A DNA stretch of 64,000 nucleotides from Blastomussa wellsi. Lineage: Eukaryota; Cnidaria; Anthozoa; Scleractinia; Plerogyridae. Location of the stretch: assembly GCA_947652115.1 (NCBI GenBank), contig OX393568.1:11385576-11449575 (forward strand), in the 5' to 3' direction. Positions 10,151 through 18,558 of this stretch are shown one piece after another. The position numbers and the translations under genes are program-made. Each line of letters begins with the position of its first letter. Position 1 is the first letter of the stretch. A model generated the notes under the pieces. That model had not been told where the DNA came from. It searched no databases and saw only the letters and a list, made by a program, of their open reading frames with translations.

Positions 10151-10502
10151 ATGGGATAGATTTCGGTACTTGTGCCGAAAAGAATTACAAAAGATGGCCA
10201 ATGACGAATTTATCACAGAAAAATTGATACAAGAAGATCACGACACCATGAAACGAATAGTAGAAAACTGTAAAACGCGGGAACAAGTGTGGGATATTGT
10301 AACTGCATATAACGAGACGTACTTCAGAGAATTAATTCAAACGTTGGAAGAGAGAGCCAAACGATATCGTCACCCGTGGACGACAGGAAATCGAACAAGA
10401 AAGCCAACGGTAAAAAAATTGAATCATGGCCAGCAACATCCGAGTAGGAAGTTCACCCGATATCATTCAACAGGCCATGATGTAAGCATCACCCCTTGGT
10501 AG
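10140..10502 (+). CDS. Unknown Polinton 1 protein (120 aa)
   Basis: Starts at an ATG inside the last codons of the ATPase gene and overlaps the next gene. It is charged and probably helical (KELQKMANDEF, YFRELIQTLEERAKRYRH) with a basic, His-rich tail. No family recognised. The tight overlaps on both sides suggest a real gene of the virion-gene cluster; the last 25 residues may be a readthrough into the next gene's region. Confidence 0.5.
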   Translation: MTREWDRFRYLCRKELQKMANDEFITEKLIQEDHDTMKRIVENCKTREQVWDIVTAYNETYFRELIQTLEERAKRYRHPWTTGNRTRKPTVKKLNHGQQHPSRKFTRYHSTGHDVSITPW

Positions 10503-11127
10503 CGATTCGGGAATTCTGCAGCAATTTCAACTCGATCCGCAACAAATCTTGGATTCTTCAGAAATGGATGTCATCTTGGAGCTCTCACCTTTCAATCGAT
10601 CGCTTACCGAAGCAATCGGACGACCGCCACCTACACCCGTACTATCACCAGCACCAGCTGCACCAGCAGCACCAGGTGTAGGTACATCCACACCCCGATC
10701 GTCCGATGTGTCAAGAACTTCAGTGGGTGTAGGAAGCAGCACCTCGCCGGCTCCACGAACTCCCACTGGCAGAAGAACTGCTGCAACAACCGCAGCTTAC
10801 AAAACAACAACTCCAAGACGCCCATCACAACCTCCACCCAGCAGACGATATTTGAGAAGCATTGGTAAAACACCACGCGACAGAAGAGGTAGTGACGTCA
10901 GCAGTACACCGCCTTCGTCACTTGCTTCACCAGATGCTCCACGCAGAGTAACAAGAATGCAACAAGACGATTTACAAAGACAATTGCAGATTTTACTAAA
11001 CGATCAACAACAAACTGCTTCTGGAAGAAGAATCGCGGGTATCACAACCACCAATACCATAACAACGACATACAAAGACGGCGGTAGACCTGCCGTACGT
11101 CGCACTTCGACGAGAGTGAGCAATTGA
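10426..11127 (+). pseudogene. Pro/Ser/Thr-rich protein with early in-frame stop
   Basis: The frame opens at the ATG at 10426 and is interrupted by TAA at 10483-10485, the twentieth codon. It then stays open to 11127, with another ATG at 10549. The body is low-complexity, rich in Pro, Ser, Thr, Ala and Arg (PPPTPVLSPAPAAPAAP, RPSQPPPSRR), and would be disordered. No family recognised. Its position between the ATPase and the membrane-protein gene suggests a structural or accessory virion protein. A shortened product from 10549 is possible. Confidence 0.5.
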
Positions 11128-11131
11128 AAAC

Positions 11132-11833
11132 ATGGAAGCATCGCGCAAGTTGAATGAATTATTTGCTTTTTACCACAAGCAGTGGTGGTGTCATCGACAA
11201 ATGTTTTATCATTTCAAATGGTATCACGGATGTTTGAACGGATTGGCTTTGCTCGTAGTGGCAGCAGGGATAATAGTCGGATCCGTATTGCAAAACACCA
11301 TCGTGACCGCGTGTTTGTCGGCGGTAGGCACCATAATCAAAGGATGGAATGATTTCAAAAAGTTTTCTTTCAAAGTCGACATGAGTCGTTTTGCTTACAC
11401 CACCTACGACAAAACGTTGATCGAATTGAGAACCTACGCACGCGGTCTCAAGATAGATGGACGGATTCTTGATCAAGATGCAAACCCTAGACGACACGAT
11501 TACGGATTTCGCTCCACCCGTGTCAGACAAATGCGTGAGAGGGTACGAACGTCGCAACTTCCGAGAGAGCATAAAAGCATGCCCACAACAACACGAGGAT
11601 CAGTTCATGTAACGATGGCCAGACGGATAGTGCGAAGAAGAAGAAGACGAAGAATAAGTCAACGAGGAGGTGCATCATCACTAGCATCACTTCTTCCAGT
11701 TTTGATCAGTGGAGGCAAATCATTAGCAAAATCAGCAGCGTTAGGTGCCTTGCAAGGTGCAGTGGATCACGGTGTGAGACGAGGATTGACATCTCAAACC
11801 AGTAAACGAAAACGACCAAGACGACGGCGATGA
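11132..11833 (+). CDS. Membrane protein joined to a basic core-like domain
   Basis: The first ~110 residues contain aromatic/His-rich YHKQWWCHRQMFYHFKWY and two hydrophobic segments (LALLVVAAGIIVGSVL; TIVTACLSAVGTIIKG). The gene at 20543-20869 has the same layout, so this is a shared Polinton membrane-protein family. From an internal ATG at 11615 the protein changes to an Arg-rich, GG-containing segment with a hydrophobic middle (GGASSLASLLPVLISGGKS) and a KRKRPRRRR end. That part resembles pX/core-like proteins such as the one at 33823. The two parts may be separate genes that now share a frame. Confidence 0.6.
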   Translation: MEASRKLNELFAFYHKQWWCHRQMFYHFKWYHGCLNGLALLVVAAGIIVGSVLQNTIVTACLSAVGTIIKGWNDFKKFSFKVDMSRFAYTTYDKTLIELRTYARGLKIDGRILDQDANPRRHDYGFRSTRVRQMRERVRTSQLPREHKSMPTTTRGSVHVTMARRIVRRRRRRRISQRGGASSLASLLPVLISGGKSLAKSAALGALQGAVDHGVRRGLTSQTSKRKRPRRRR

Positions 11834-12036
11834 AGAGAGCAAAAAAACGAAAAATAAAACCAAAAAGAAGGAGCACAAAAAGGAAGAAAAAGCAGCGTGG
11901 AGGAGGACTACCATCCATACTCGCAGGCGCAGCCGAAATGGGATACAAATTAGGAAAACATAAAAGGTATAAGAGGATGGGAGCAATAGGCGTAACTTGC
12001 AGTTATAATCGACGTGCAGCACCGTGGGAAGTATGA
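11830..12036 (+). CDS. Small very basic protein (possible core protein)
   Basis: A 68-residue protein overlapping the previous stop (atgaaga). The N-terminal 30 residues are nearly all Lys and Arg, then RGGGLPSILAGAAEMG, a GG-hydrophobic motif seen in other small virion proteins of this cluster. By analogy with adenovirus core proteins it could condense DNA; that is inference. Confidence 0.5.
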   Translation: MKRAKKRKIKPKRRSTKRKKKQRGGGLPSILAGAAEMGYKLGKHKRYKRMGAIGVTCSYNRRAAPWEV

Positions 12037-12719
12037 AGAGGATAATACGTCAAAGACCTTTCTTGGAAAGCATACTAAACGAAAGCAATCGATACAAACG
12101 GCAAGATATGTTAACGCACGCCAATTCTGATCAAATCAACGCTGTCAACGAAATGGTCTTGAATCTTCTAAAAAAGAACATTCCCGTGTCACCCTCACTG
12201 GTCAAGAAACTGGGAAGACATAAAACAAAGTTGCGAGAAATAGGGAAACGCAAAAACTCGGTGAAGCGACGAAGAGAACATCTGCTAAGTCAAAAGGGAG
12301 AAGGATTTTGGTCAGGTTTAAGAGGCATGTCGATGCAAAAAAGGATAAACGCGTTACACGAAACCAACAGCATGCTCGTCAAATTATTGAAAGAAGCCAA
12401 TGACAGGAACATGGAATTGCAAGAAACGATCTACCATTGCCATAAAACCCACGACAAACTCTTGCAAGAGCATTTGGCATACAAATACAACGACGAAAGG
12501 ACGTGCCTGACCTGTCAAGAGATAAGAGTCACCACACCACCAGGAAAAACGGTAACTTTGTGCAACGAGTGCAACGAAGCAAGACGAAATTGGAAGAAAG
12601 AAATCAAAGACTTGGAGGAAGAAGCAATCTACTGGCAAACCTGTTACGAGAACTTATTAAAGCAACACTTCGAAAATGACGGAAGAAGTAATAATGGTGC
12701 CTGCCAACGAGATGGATAA
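12033..12719 (+). CDS. Basic coiled-coil protein with a CxxC pair
   Basis: The ATG at 12033 is preferred over the upstream in-frame GTG. The N-terminal part is Lys/Arg-rich with KRRREHLLSQKGEGFW, a type of motif I associate with Polinton and parvovirus-like core proteins. The second half is predicted coiled-coil (INALHETNSMLVKLLKEAND) and has two CxxC pairs (CLTCQ and CNEC) separated by about 18 residues, which could bind zinc. The last residues overlap the next gene. Probably a virion core or assembly protein; the function is not known. Confidence 0.5.
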   Translation: MKRIIRQRPFLESILNESNRYKRQDMLTHANSDQINAVNEMVLNLLKKNIPVSPSLVKKLGRHKTKLREIGKRKNSVKRRREHLLSQKGEGFWSGLRGMSMQKRINALHETNSMLVKLLKEANDRNMELQETIYHCHKTHDKLLQEHLAYKYNDERTCLTCQEIRVTTPPGKTVTLCNECNEARRNWKKEIKDLEEEAIYWQTCYENLLKQHFENDGRSNNGACQRDG

Positions 12720-13335
12720 ACTGACGGATCATTACAAAGGCAAATTGACAGAGAGTGCTCTGTTAAAAAAAGCGGCTCGCATGTCTACAGAAAAACAACT
12801 CATCTCTCAATCCAAAAGCATTCCTCCAGGTATAGCCGTCAAAAAAATCAAACCAATGGCAAGAGAAATAGGACGGTTAACCAAAAAAATCAGACAAGGT
12901 CCTTTGCGGGCGGAACCCGCATCAGCCACAGGGGAAGATGATGACGACGACGAAGACGCCTTGTTATACACCCCCTTAGAAAACCTACTGAAACAAGTCA
13001 TCAAAAGCACAAAGAAAACACCTGCTGTACAAGCAACCAAAAAGGAACCAAAAAAGGAACCAAAAATGGAACCTTCCACTCCCGTGCCTGCAATAACAAA
13101 AAAAGCAAAAGAATTGAAAAAAAGATTCGAAGAGATTAAAGAAAAACTAAGTACAAAGGCAGCTACCGCATACGACGACGAGGATGATGACGAAGATGAT
13201 GAGGAGGATGAAGAGCCGCCAAAAAGAAGAAGAAAAAAAAAAAACGGACGCAGAAAAGTTAAAACCTGGACCTGGTTGGCAAGATTGGGCCAAAGGAAAA
13301 AAACTACGCAGACCCTTAGACTACGACGACGATGA
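12676..13335 (+). CDS. Conserved Polinton protein with acidic tail, probably frameshifted
   Basis: The N-terminus (VPANEMDKLTDHYKGKLTES, ALLKKAARM, VKKIKPMAREIGRLTKKIR) fits a family I recall next to PLA2 genes in Polintons. Two acidic tracts and repeated KKEPKKEP follow. At an A12 run (13230-13245) the frame changes: in this frame the end is Arg/Thr-rich, while the +1 frame gives WQDWAKGKKLRRPLDY and a pure Asp/Glu tail ending at 13357, which looks like the natural C-terminus. One base was probably gained in the run. Function unknown. Confidence 0.55.
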   Translation: MTEEVIMVPANEMDKLTDHYKGKLTESALLKKAARMSTEKQLISQSKSIPPGIAVKKIKPMAREIGRLTKKIRQGPLRAEPASATGEDDDDDEDALLYTPLENLLKQVIKSTKKTPAVQATKKEPKKEPKMEPSTPVPAITKKAKELKKRFEEIKEKLSTKAATAYDDEDDDEDDEEDEEPPKRRRKKKNGRRKVKTWTWLARLGQRKKTTQTLRLRRR

Positions 13336-13679
13336 CGACGATGATGACGAGGACTAACGCAAAGAAAAAAAGAGGAGGATTTGACATTCAAAGTTTATTA
13401 GGCAAGATCGGAATAGAATTTCACTGGCCTGGTTATCAGTTCATGGGACCCGGTACTCATTTAGCCAAGAGATTGAAACGAGGTGACAAGGGAATCAATC
13501 GACTGGACAGAATTGCCAAACAACACGACATCGATTACAATCATGCAAAGACTTTAAAAGACAAATGGAAAGCAGACAAAAAGATGATAAAAGCAATCAA
13601 TAAGTTACACGGACGCAAGACTATAACAGAAAGGATTGTCAAAAAAATCATGCAAGTCAAGTTGAAACTTCATCTTTAA
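13332..13679 (+). CDS. PLA2-like protein of Polinton 1
   Basis: A 115-residue protein with a basic start and the phospholipase A2 pattern of parvovirus VP1-type domains. The calcium-loop-like YQFMGPGTHL precedes the catalytic pair in IAKQHDIDYNHA by about 25 residues. Lys-rich helices follow. The same arrangement is in Polinton 2 (35525-36496). In viruses this activity helps escape from endosomes; that role here is inferred from the family. The start lies in the acid-tail region of the previous gene, and the stop is 51 bp from the converging RING gene. Confidence 0.7.
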   Translation: MTTMMTRTNAKKKRGGFDIQSLLGKIGIEFHWPGYQFMGPGTHLAKRLKRGDKGINRLDRIAKQHDIDYNHAKTLKDKWKADKKMIKAINKLHGRKTITERIVKKIMQVKLKLHL

Positions 13680-13730
13680 TCTTCACTTTGTTGTAACTTT
13701 TTTTTACACAATTTCATTAAAAAACTACAA

Positions 13731-13894
13731 TTAAACTACTACTATTGCGTGTCTTGTCTTCGCATCCATTCGTACCAAGTTATGCGAGCATAATAAAATG
13801 AAATTGATATAACGAAATCGATCATAGTATTGAATGTCAAATACAACATTGAAAGACTGCAATCTTCCAAACAACACAGCGTTCATAAAATGAC
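13731..13894 (-). other. Cassette E: terminal exon
   Basis: Acceptor ttcgttgtag, then HFMNAVLFGRLQSFNVVF, with the stop at 13731-13733. Its start is 204 bp after that of cassette D. Confidence 0.5.
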
Positions 13895-15270
13895 CTACAA
13901 CGAAAAAAAAAAACAAACTAAATTCTCACATTGCCTCTCACAATCTAACTGCTCTCATACGCCAAATATGTCGCAGAGAAAGGAAAAAAAGACAATCGGT
14001 AGGAAAAAACATTCCATCCATTCCATCAATCCATGTAAATTGAAAATCAATGTAATCGAGCGAAAATCTCCTATCGCAAACCATTTGCACAAAATCACCT
14101 AAAAAAAAGACACTTTGATCAAAGAGTGCGTTCATACACCCACACGTCATCTTCGGGAACGACACGAACACGCAAATCACACATTTCAATCACATATTCA
14201 TGTCGTGTTTCATCAGTCAACCACGGTATAAACTCTCTATGCCAAACAAAGTCAATCACAATAGACGCAGTACGAAATCTATCAAAACATATGTGACGCA
14301 CAAAACCACCTAGGAAAACGAGAGACAACGTCTGGTTACAATCTCCGATATTAAAAACGATTAATATAATTTTTTTTTTAACGATTAAAAAAAAATAACA
14401 GAATCACACTCGTAAAAGTCAAAATCAAAACAACTCGAATAATCACATTCAAAAACAAAATCAGTGCAATATCTCTCTGGCATTAACAATTCTTCAGCTA
14501 TAAAATTACCTAAAAAAACAACAAACGAAAATCATCACCACCACATATGATCCGAACTAAAATGATACCAACTCATGTTACTACAAAACGCAGCACTCTC
14601 CAACAAGTAATAATTCAAATGAAAACACACGGTGCGAATAAACCCATACCGACGAATAAATCACGGGTGAAAAATAAAAGTGAAAAACCTACGTAAAATT
14701 TCCTCGATGTTTAGCTCGTCTGTAGCATCAAGTTCATGATATGAGTACACTTCTCCTCTGATAACAATGCGGTGATGTCTATTGTTAACAATCTGTTCAG
14801 CTATCTCCAACAGCTTAAGCCAAACATCCTCGTCAAATGGATAAGGTATCTGCAAAAAAAAAAACACAAAACAATCGATCCCACTACTCTTTGCGCTCGC
14901 CCACAACGACAAAACAAATACTAACCATGGTGTATGACACAGTTCCAGGTGCATGGAATGAACGATACAGTCGTTCCCGACGATAAAGTTCGATGCGTCG
15001 CAGGGCCATCTCTGCATGTTGCTCAGGGTCTTCCGGCGATTCATCAGACGCACAAAGAATCGGTTTCCGACAATGCCCACAAGACACGCGAGGACGAGCA
15101 CTAAAATTCTCATAACATCTCTTATGAAGGAATTTACCGCAACAGTCCCACGCCGTGCAACTAGACAACGAACCGACATCGAGGGGCAACAAACAAATAA
15201 AACAAATGTCCCTATAAATCTCTTTCTCAGGGCCAAGTCCTGCCAATCGTCGACTCCTAGGCAACGCCAT
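13731..15270 (-). CDS. Spliced RING-finger gene with alternative terminal exons
   Basis: Exon 1 (14926-15270) encodes a RING-type zinc finger: CFIC, then SSC, DCCGKFLHKRC and CGHC. Exon 2 is 14693-14849, bounded by a strong acceptor (ttttttttttgcag) and a donor GTAGGT; intron 1 is 76 bp (14850-14925). Exon 2 ends in phase 1. Downstream lie four terminal exons starting after AG at 14509, 14309, 14098 and 13894. Each begins Arg-x-Phe with the shared base from exon 2 and has its own stop. All four lengths (125, 191, 161, 164) leave remainder 2 on division by 3, as the phase requires. The family role would be a ubiquitin ligase; the substrates are unknown. If unspliced, exon 1 stops shortly after the donor. 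Confidence 0.65.
13938..14098 (-). other. Cassette D: terminal exon
   Basis: Acceptor tttttttag, then DFVQMVCDRRFSLDYIDF, with the stop at 13938. Its start is 211 bp after that of cassette C. Confidence 0.5.
14119..14309 (-). other. Cassette C: terminal exon
   Basis: Acceptor tttcctag, then GFVRHICFDRFRTASIVIDF, the longest of the cassettes, with an acidic end (VVPEDDVWVYERTL) and its stop at 14119. Confidence 0.55.
14385..14509 (-). other. Cassette B: terminal exon
   Basis: Starts after ttttttag and reads NFIAEELLMPERY, then an Asp/Cys/Phe-rich stretch (CDYSSCFDFDF), and ends in TAA at 14385-14387. With exon 2 as donor, intron 2 is 183 bp. Confidence 0.55.
14535..14647 (-). other. Cassette A: decayed terminal exon copy
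   Basis: Reads GFIRTVCFHLNYYLL and ends in TGA at 14535-14537. It resembles cassette C (GFVRHICFDRF) and has the same length remainder, but no AG lies at the expected acceptor, so it looks dead. Confidence 0.4.
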
Positions 15271-15468
15271 CGCAAACAAACAAACAAACAAAGTCAGGTC
15301 TCCACTTATATAGGCCAGGAGCTGGTTCCTGATTGGTCAATGAAAAGGGGGGATACCCCCCACCCCCACCCTCAGTCACCGTCCACGTGACAAAATACGT
15401 CATCGCAATAACTATATAAAGAACGCAAGCAGAGGGGATAAATCAACTCAAAGCGAGCAGAGAGAAAC
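15271..15468. promoter_or_regulatory. Bidirectional promoter (RING gene / acidic protein)
   Basis: Two TATA boxes point outwards: cttatata at 15305-15312 (read as tatataag on the minus strand, about 40 bp before the RING ATG) and tatataaa at 15413-15420 (about 50 bp before the plus ATG). Between them are an inverted CCAAT box (gattggtc, near 15331), a run of C (15354-15370) and the E-box-containing cacgtgac near 15385. This is an ordinary animal RNA polymerase II layout. Confidence 0.6.
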
Positions 15469-16421
15469 ATGTCAGACAAGTGGGCAAAAGTAACAACATC
15501 AGGGGAAGACTGGGTGAAAGAAAACGAAAAAGAAGGACAGCTGGTGTTGGTGCCCGCATGGGAAGAAGACGATGCAGAGTCAACGGCAAGCGATGCCAAT
15601 TCGTTGCTCACCAACGCAGATTCCATGACAGACGTAAGCGACATGGAACACACAGATCACGAGGAGAGCGCATGCAACAAAGTATGCAGTAAAAATGCTG
15701 TCTTGTTGATGCAGGGAGTAGAAAAAGTCAAATCTCAGTTGAGACTGAGGAAGAAGACAGATACCTTGACCGAAGAGCTGAAACAAACACTGGATCAAGG
15801 CGAGATTGGAGATGACCAAAGATACCAAGAAGTGCAGGAGCTGATACAAAAAGTAAAGAACGTTTACGACAAACAAAAACAAGAAGAGAAAAAACTGGAG
15901 GCCTGGGTCAAAACCATATTGCCTGATTCAGACGACGAAGAAAAAGAGCAGCTGGAGGCAAACGAAACTGTTCCAGAATCGGAATCGGAAGACGAAATGG
16001 AGGAGACAGACAACAAAAAAACAGAAGACAACGCAGCTGAAAAAATGAGGGCAGAGGCTGCAAACACAGTGGACAATGACGAAAACGATCCAGTCAAAAT
16101 GATCATCAGATTAAACACCAAATTCGTGATGGATCAAGAGTTCGTAATAATCACAAGGGAATTGTTGATGTACAGGGAAACCGTGTCAAAGTTCGTCATC
16201 CAAAAGTGCATGGAAGATCCCAGCATCGGCAACATCCCGATGAATTTGCACAACTTCGGCCAAGCGTTCCGAGCGGATGGAGAGTATGGAAAACGCAAGT
16301 GAAAAATCATCCCGCACTCGCTTGTGAGAAATTCTGGGAAAAAATGGTAAAAAAAGTACCATTCAAATTCATCAAGAAGAAGAATTGTCACAGCGTGACA
16401 TTGAATCAGTTTTTTGCGTGA
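15469..16421 (+). pseudogene. Acidic coiled-coil protein, frameshifted near its end
   Basis: The ATG at 15469 is about 50 bp after a TATA box. The first 277 codons encode a strongly acidic protein with coiled-coil segments (KTDTLTEELKQTLDQGEIGD, QELIQKVKNVYDKQKQEEKK) and Glu/Asp-rich tracts, then a hydrophobic C-terminal part (MDQEFVIITRELLMYRETVS). Near 16285 the frame shifts; the probable natural end (VKNHPALACEKFWEKMVKK, KKNCHSVTLNQFFA) is in another frame and stops at 16419-16421. Unknown family. The tandem repeat that follows begins in its last codons. Confidence 0.55.
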
Positions 16422-16640
16422 CATTGAAATCGTTACCAGTTTTTTGCGTGACATTGAACTCGTTACCAGTTTTTTGCGTGACATTGAACTCGTTACCATT
16501 TTTTTTGCGTGACATTGAACTCGTTACTCGTTATTGAACTCGTTACCAGGTTTTTTTGCGTGACATGTATTTTTTGTGTAAACTTTGACTCGTTATTGAA
16601 CTCGTTACCAGGTTTTTTGCGTGACATGTATTTTTTGTGT
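16385..16640. repeat. Tandem repeat (~30-bp unit, about seven copies)
   Basis: Units of the type ttttttgcgtgacattgaac followed by tcgttaccag repeat from the end of the acidic-protein gene to 16640. Later copies vary (gtgacatgtattttttgtgt). The first unit coincides with the last eight codons and the stop of that gene, so the array seems to have grown from the gene's 3' end. Confidence 0.75.
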
Positions 16641-16860
16641 AACCATTAAAATTTGAATTCAAATACTGTCTCCTGATTGGTTCATGGGCTTGTGACGTTG
16701 TTGATGGCGCAATTTGCAGTTTAGAAAAGTCACGTGTTCGATATACGGCTCTGTGATTGGTCCATTCAAAAAATACTCGATTCTGATTGGTCCGTTGTCA
16801 AAGCATAGCCCCTTACTACTCATGTGCTGTTTTACACAATTTCTGCATTAACGCGGGCGA
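16641..16860. promoter_or_regulatory. CCAAT-rich region at the right part of element 1
   Basis: Three inverted CCAAT boxes (gattgg) lie at 16675-16680, 16755-16760 and 16785-16790, with gtgacg and cacgtg motifs between. No gene start follows on the plus strand. It may be a remnant of the terminal region of element 1; I could not find a matching inverted repeat on the left side. Confidence 0.35.
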
Positions 16861-16863
16861 TTA

Positions 16864-16995
16864 ATGGAATGGGATGATGGTGACGACGACGGCGGAAATG
16901 ATAATGATGCAAACGTTTTGAGGGATGGCGACGATATCAGAGAACTACTAAAAGAGTACATTGCCATGTGTTTTCATTTATCATTTATCTCTTAA
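16864..16995 (+). pseudogene. Possible C-terminal fragment of a Harbinger-like transposase
   Basis: A 43-codon frame, Asp/Gly-rich and ending DDIRELLKEYIAM, reaches TAA at 16993-16995. It lies beside the Myb-like gene, as the transposase would in a Harbinger element. The assignment is weak because no catalytic part remains. The rest of 16996-17380 shows no gene that I can support. Confidence 0.2.
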
Positions 16996-17380
16996 CAATA
17001 ACATATTGCTTTGACCTATTTTCGTTTTGTTCTTGTTTTCTTGATCATATAAACTTTGTAAAAAAAACTGGAACGAAAGCTTATAAACGCTCATCTAGAA
17101 TATAGCATTGCTTTGAACTGCTACTTGATATTTAGTTAGACTATCAATATAGCAAACGATCCTCTCGCAGCTCTTCACAAGAAATGTTCTATAAAAACAA
17201 CAAAGTGTTCAATATAAACAGAAAAAAATGGCCTTGGCCAGCTTCACCTGGAGGCTTGGAACTACAACTTGATACATAAAAAGAGGTGGTCCAGACCGCA
17301 AGCTACTATCTCTTTGCAGTTTCAGAGTAATTGTTTAAAAATCAGGATAAATGAATAAGGATAAACCAAAATTGTTGCCT

Positions 17381-18196
17381 TTAATTTTTTTCTATGGCCT
17401 TGGTCAGAGCACCGAGGAAACCAGTCATGGCCTGAGTTTGCTGTCGTTGCATTTCTTGCATTTGCTCTACAGCATTTGCCAATCTATCACCCTGGCGCTC
17501 CACTCTCTCGGTAAATCTAGCAAAATCCTCAGAATCGTCGTTCTCCAGGCTTCTCTTGCGCCCTTTTCCCTTTCCTTTTCCCTTCTTCCTCTCGCTCCTG
17601 CTTTTGACTTTCATTCCCATTGCTTGAAGGGCGTCCTCTGCCTGATCCGAGGTATATCCCTCCTCCTCGTCACCAGCAGGCGAGTCAGGCAATTTCTCCT
17701 TATTTTTCGCGGCTGCATTTGCAGTTTCCCGCACGTGCTTCAGAGTAACAACATCCCTGCCTCCGAGCACGCGGTCAAAGACATCGAAATGTTCGCAGGT
17801 TTCATTATTTCCCCCCGTCTGCGATCGATTCCAGTCCTTGGCCTCTTTGTACTTCTTTTTTAAGTGCTTAATTTTTCTCTCGCACTGACTTGGAAGGCGC
17901 GCTAGGTTGAATTGCTCGTTTATTTTAGTGGCGATTTCACCCCACACTTTCCTCGACTGTTGGCTCTCCAGTCTTGATATATTCGCCTCCCACAGATCCA
18001 CGAGGTATTTCACCTGGTCCTCTGTCCATCGGTCTTGTGTCGTCTTGCCCTGTCTCTTGTCCTGCTTCGTGTTTCCTTCAGTGGAAGTGCCGGCAATCTC
18101 GCATGTCGGAGTGCTTGTTCCAGAAGCACTACTTCTCGACTGAGGACTGCTACTCCTCTGTCCTGGCGGAGAACTACTGGTAGTAGCTTGGGGCAT
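17381..18196 (-). CDS. Myb/SANT-like DNA-binding protein
   Basis: An open 271-residue protein. After a Ser/Pro/Thr-rich N-terminus comes a Myb/SANT-like (trihelix type) domain at about residues 55-130: TQDRWTEDQVKYLVDLWEAN, SRKVWGEIATKINEQF, RLPSQCERKIKHLKKKYKEA. A basic nuclear-localisation-like tract (ERKKGKGKGKGRKR) and a coiled-coil end rich in Gln follow. Proteins of this kind are the second gene of Harbinger transposons, but single-copy host genes also exist. No intron or break is seen. It is unlike the Polinton genes on both sides, so it belongs to a separate insertion or to the host. Confidence 0.65.
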   Translation of the reverse strand: MPQATTSSSPPGQRSSSPQSRSSASGTSTPTCEIAGTSTEGNTKQDKRQGKTTQDRWTEDQVKYLVDLWEANISRLESQQSRKVWGEIATKINEQFNLARLPSQCERKIKHLKKKYKEAKDWNRSQTGGNNETCEHFDVFDRVLGGRDVVTLKHVRETANAAAKNKEKLPDSPAGDEEEGYTSDQAEDALQAMGMKVKSRSERKKGKGKGKGRKRSLENDDSEDFARFTERVERQGDRLANAVEQMQEMQRQQTQAMTGFLGALTKAIEKN

Positions 18197-18419
18197 CGGG
18201 GTTGTGGAATTCCGATATGGATACGACTCATAAAAGTTTTGAAAGAAATAACCCGGAGGATAGCAAAAGGGAAAGCTGTTTTGCGGGCTGTTTTTGGTCC
18301 GACATCTTGCAAACTGAAGAACGCGCGAAAACCAAAGATCACGTTGTACTCATCATTTTTGACGTTTTAATTAAAAAAACAAACACCAGCTATTGTATTC
18401 TCGGTTGTTTGATCCATTT

Positions 18420-18439
18420 GTCCTGCCTCGGAGCAGGAC
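18420..18439. repeat. Short perfect stem-loop
   Basis: gtcctgc and gcaggac pair as a 7-bp stem around a 6-base loop. It lies in the 362-bp gap between the Myb gene and fossil element 3, which otherwise holds nothing I can name; it may be near the left border of element 3. Confidence 0.4.
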
Positions 18440-18558
18440 ATCGCAGCCTTTGAAGTTTGGCTGTTCTTAGGAATGTTTGGCAAACTCGAAAATACGCGAT
18501 CGCATTAGGACAAGTCAAGCGTTGACAGGTTTTTGACATAAAATAAACAATTTTTGAT

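Noticed and set aside
12807..13391. Minus-strand Ser/Phe-rich frame opposite the acidic and Lys-rich genes
   Set aside because: Composition is the mirror of the Asp/Lys codons on the plus strand; no domain.
14661..15287. A long unspliced frame across the RING region
   Set aside because: It uses another frame in exon 1 and the intron; the RING cysteines and strong splice signals support the spliced model.
16641..16860. Right terminal inverted repeat of element 1
   Set aside because: I found no inverted match near 1212-2600; the left end may be lost beyond the BEL insertion.
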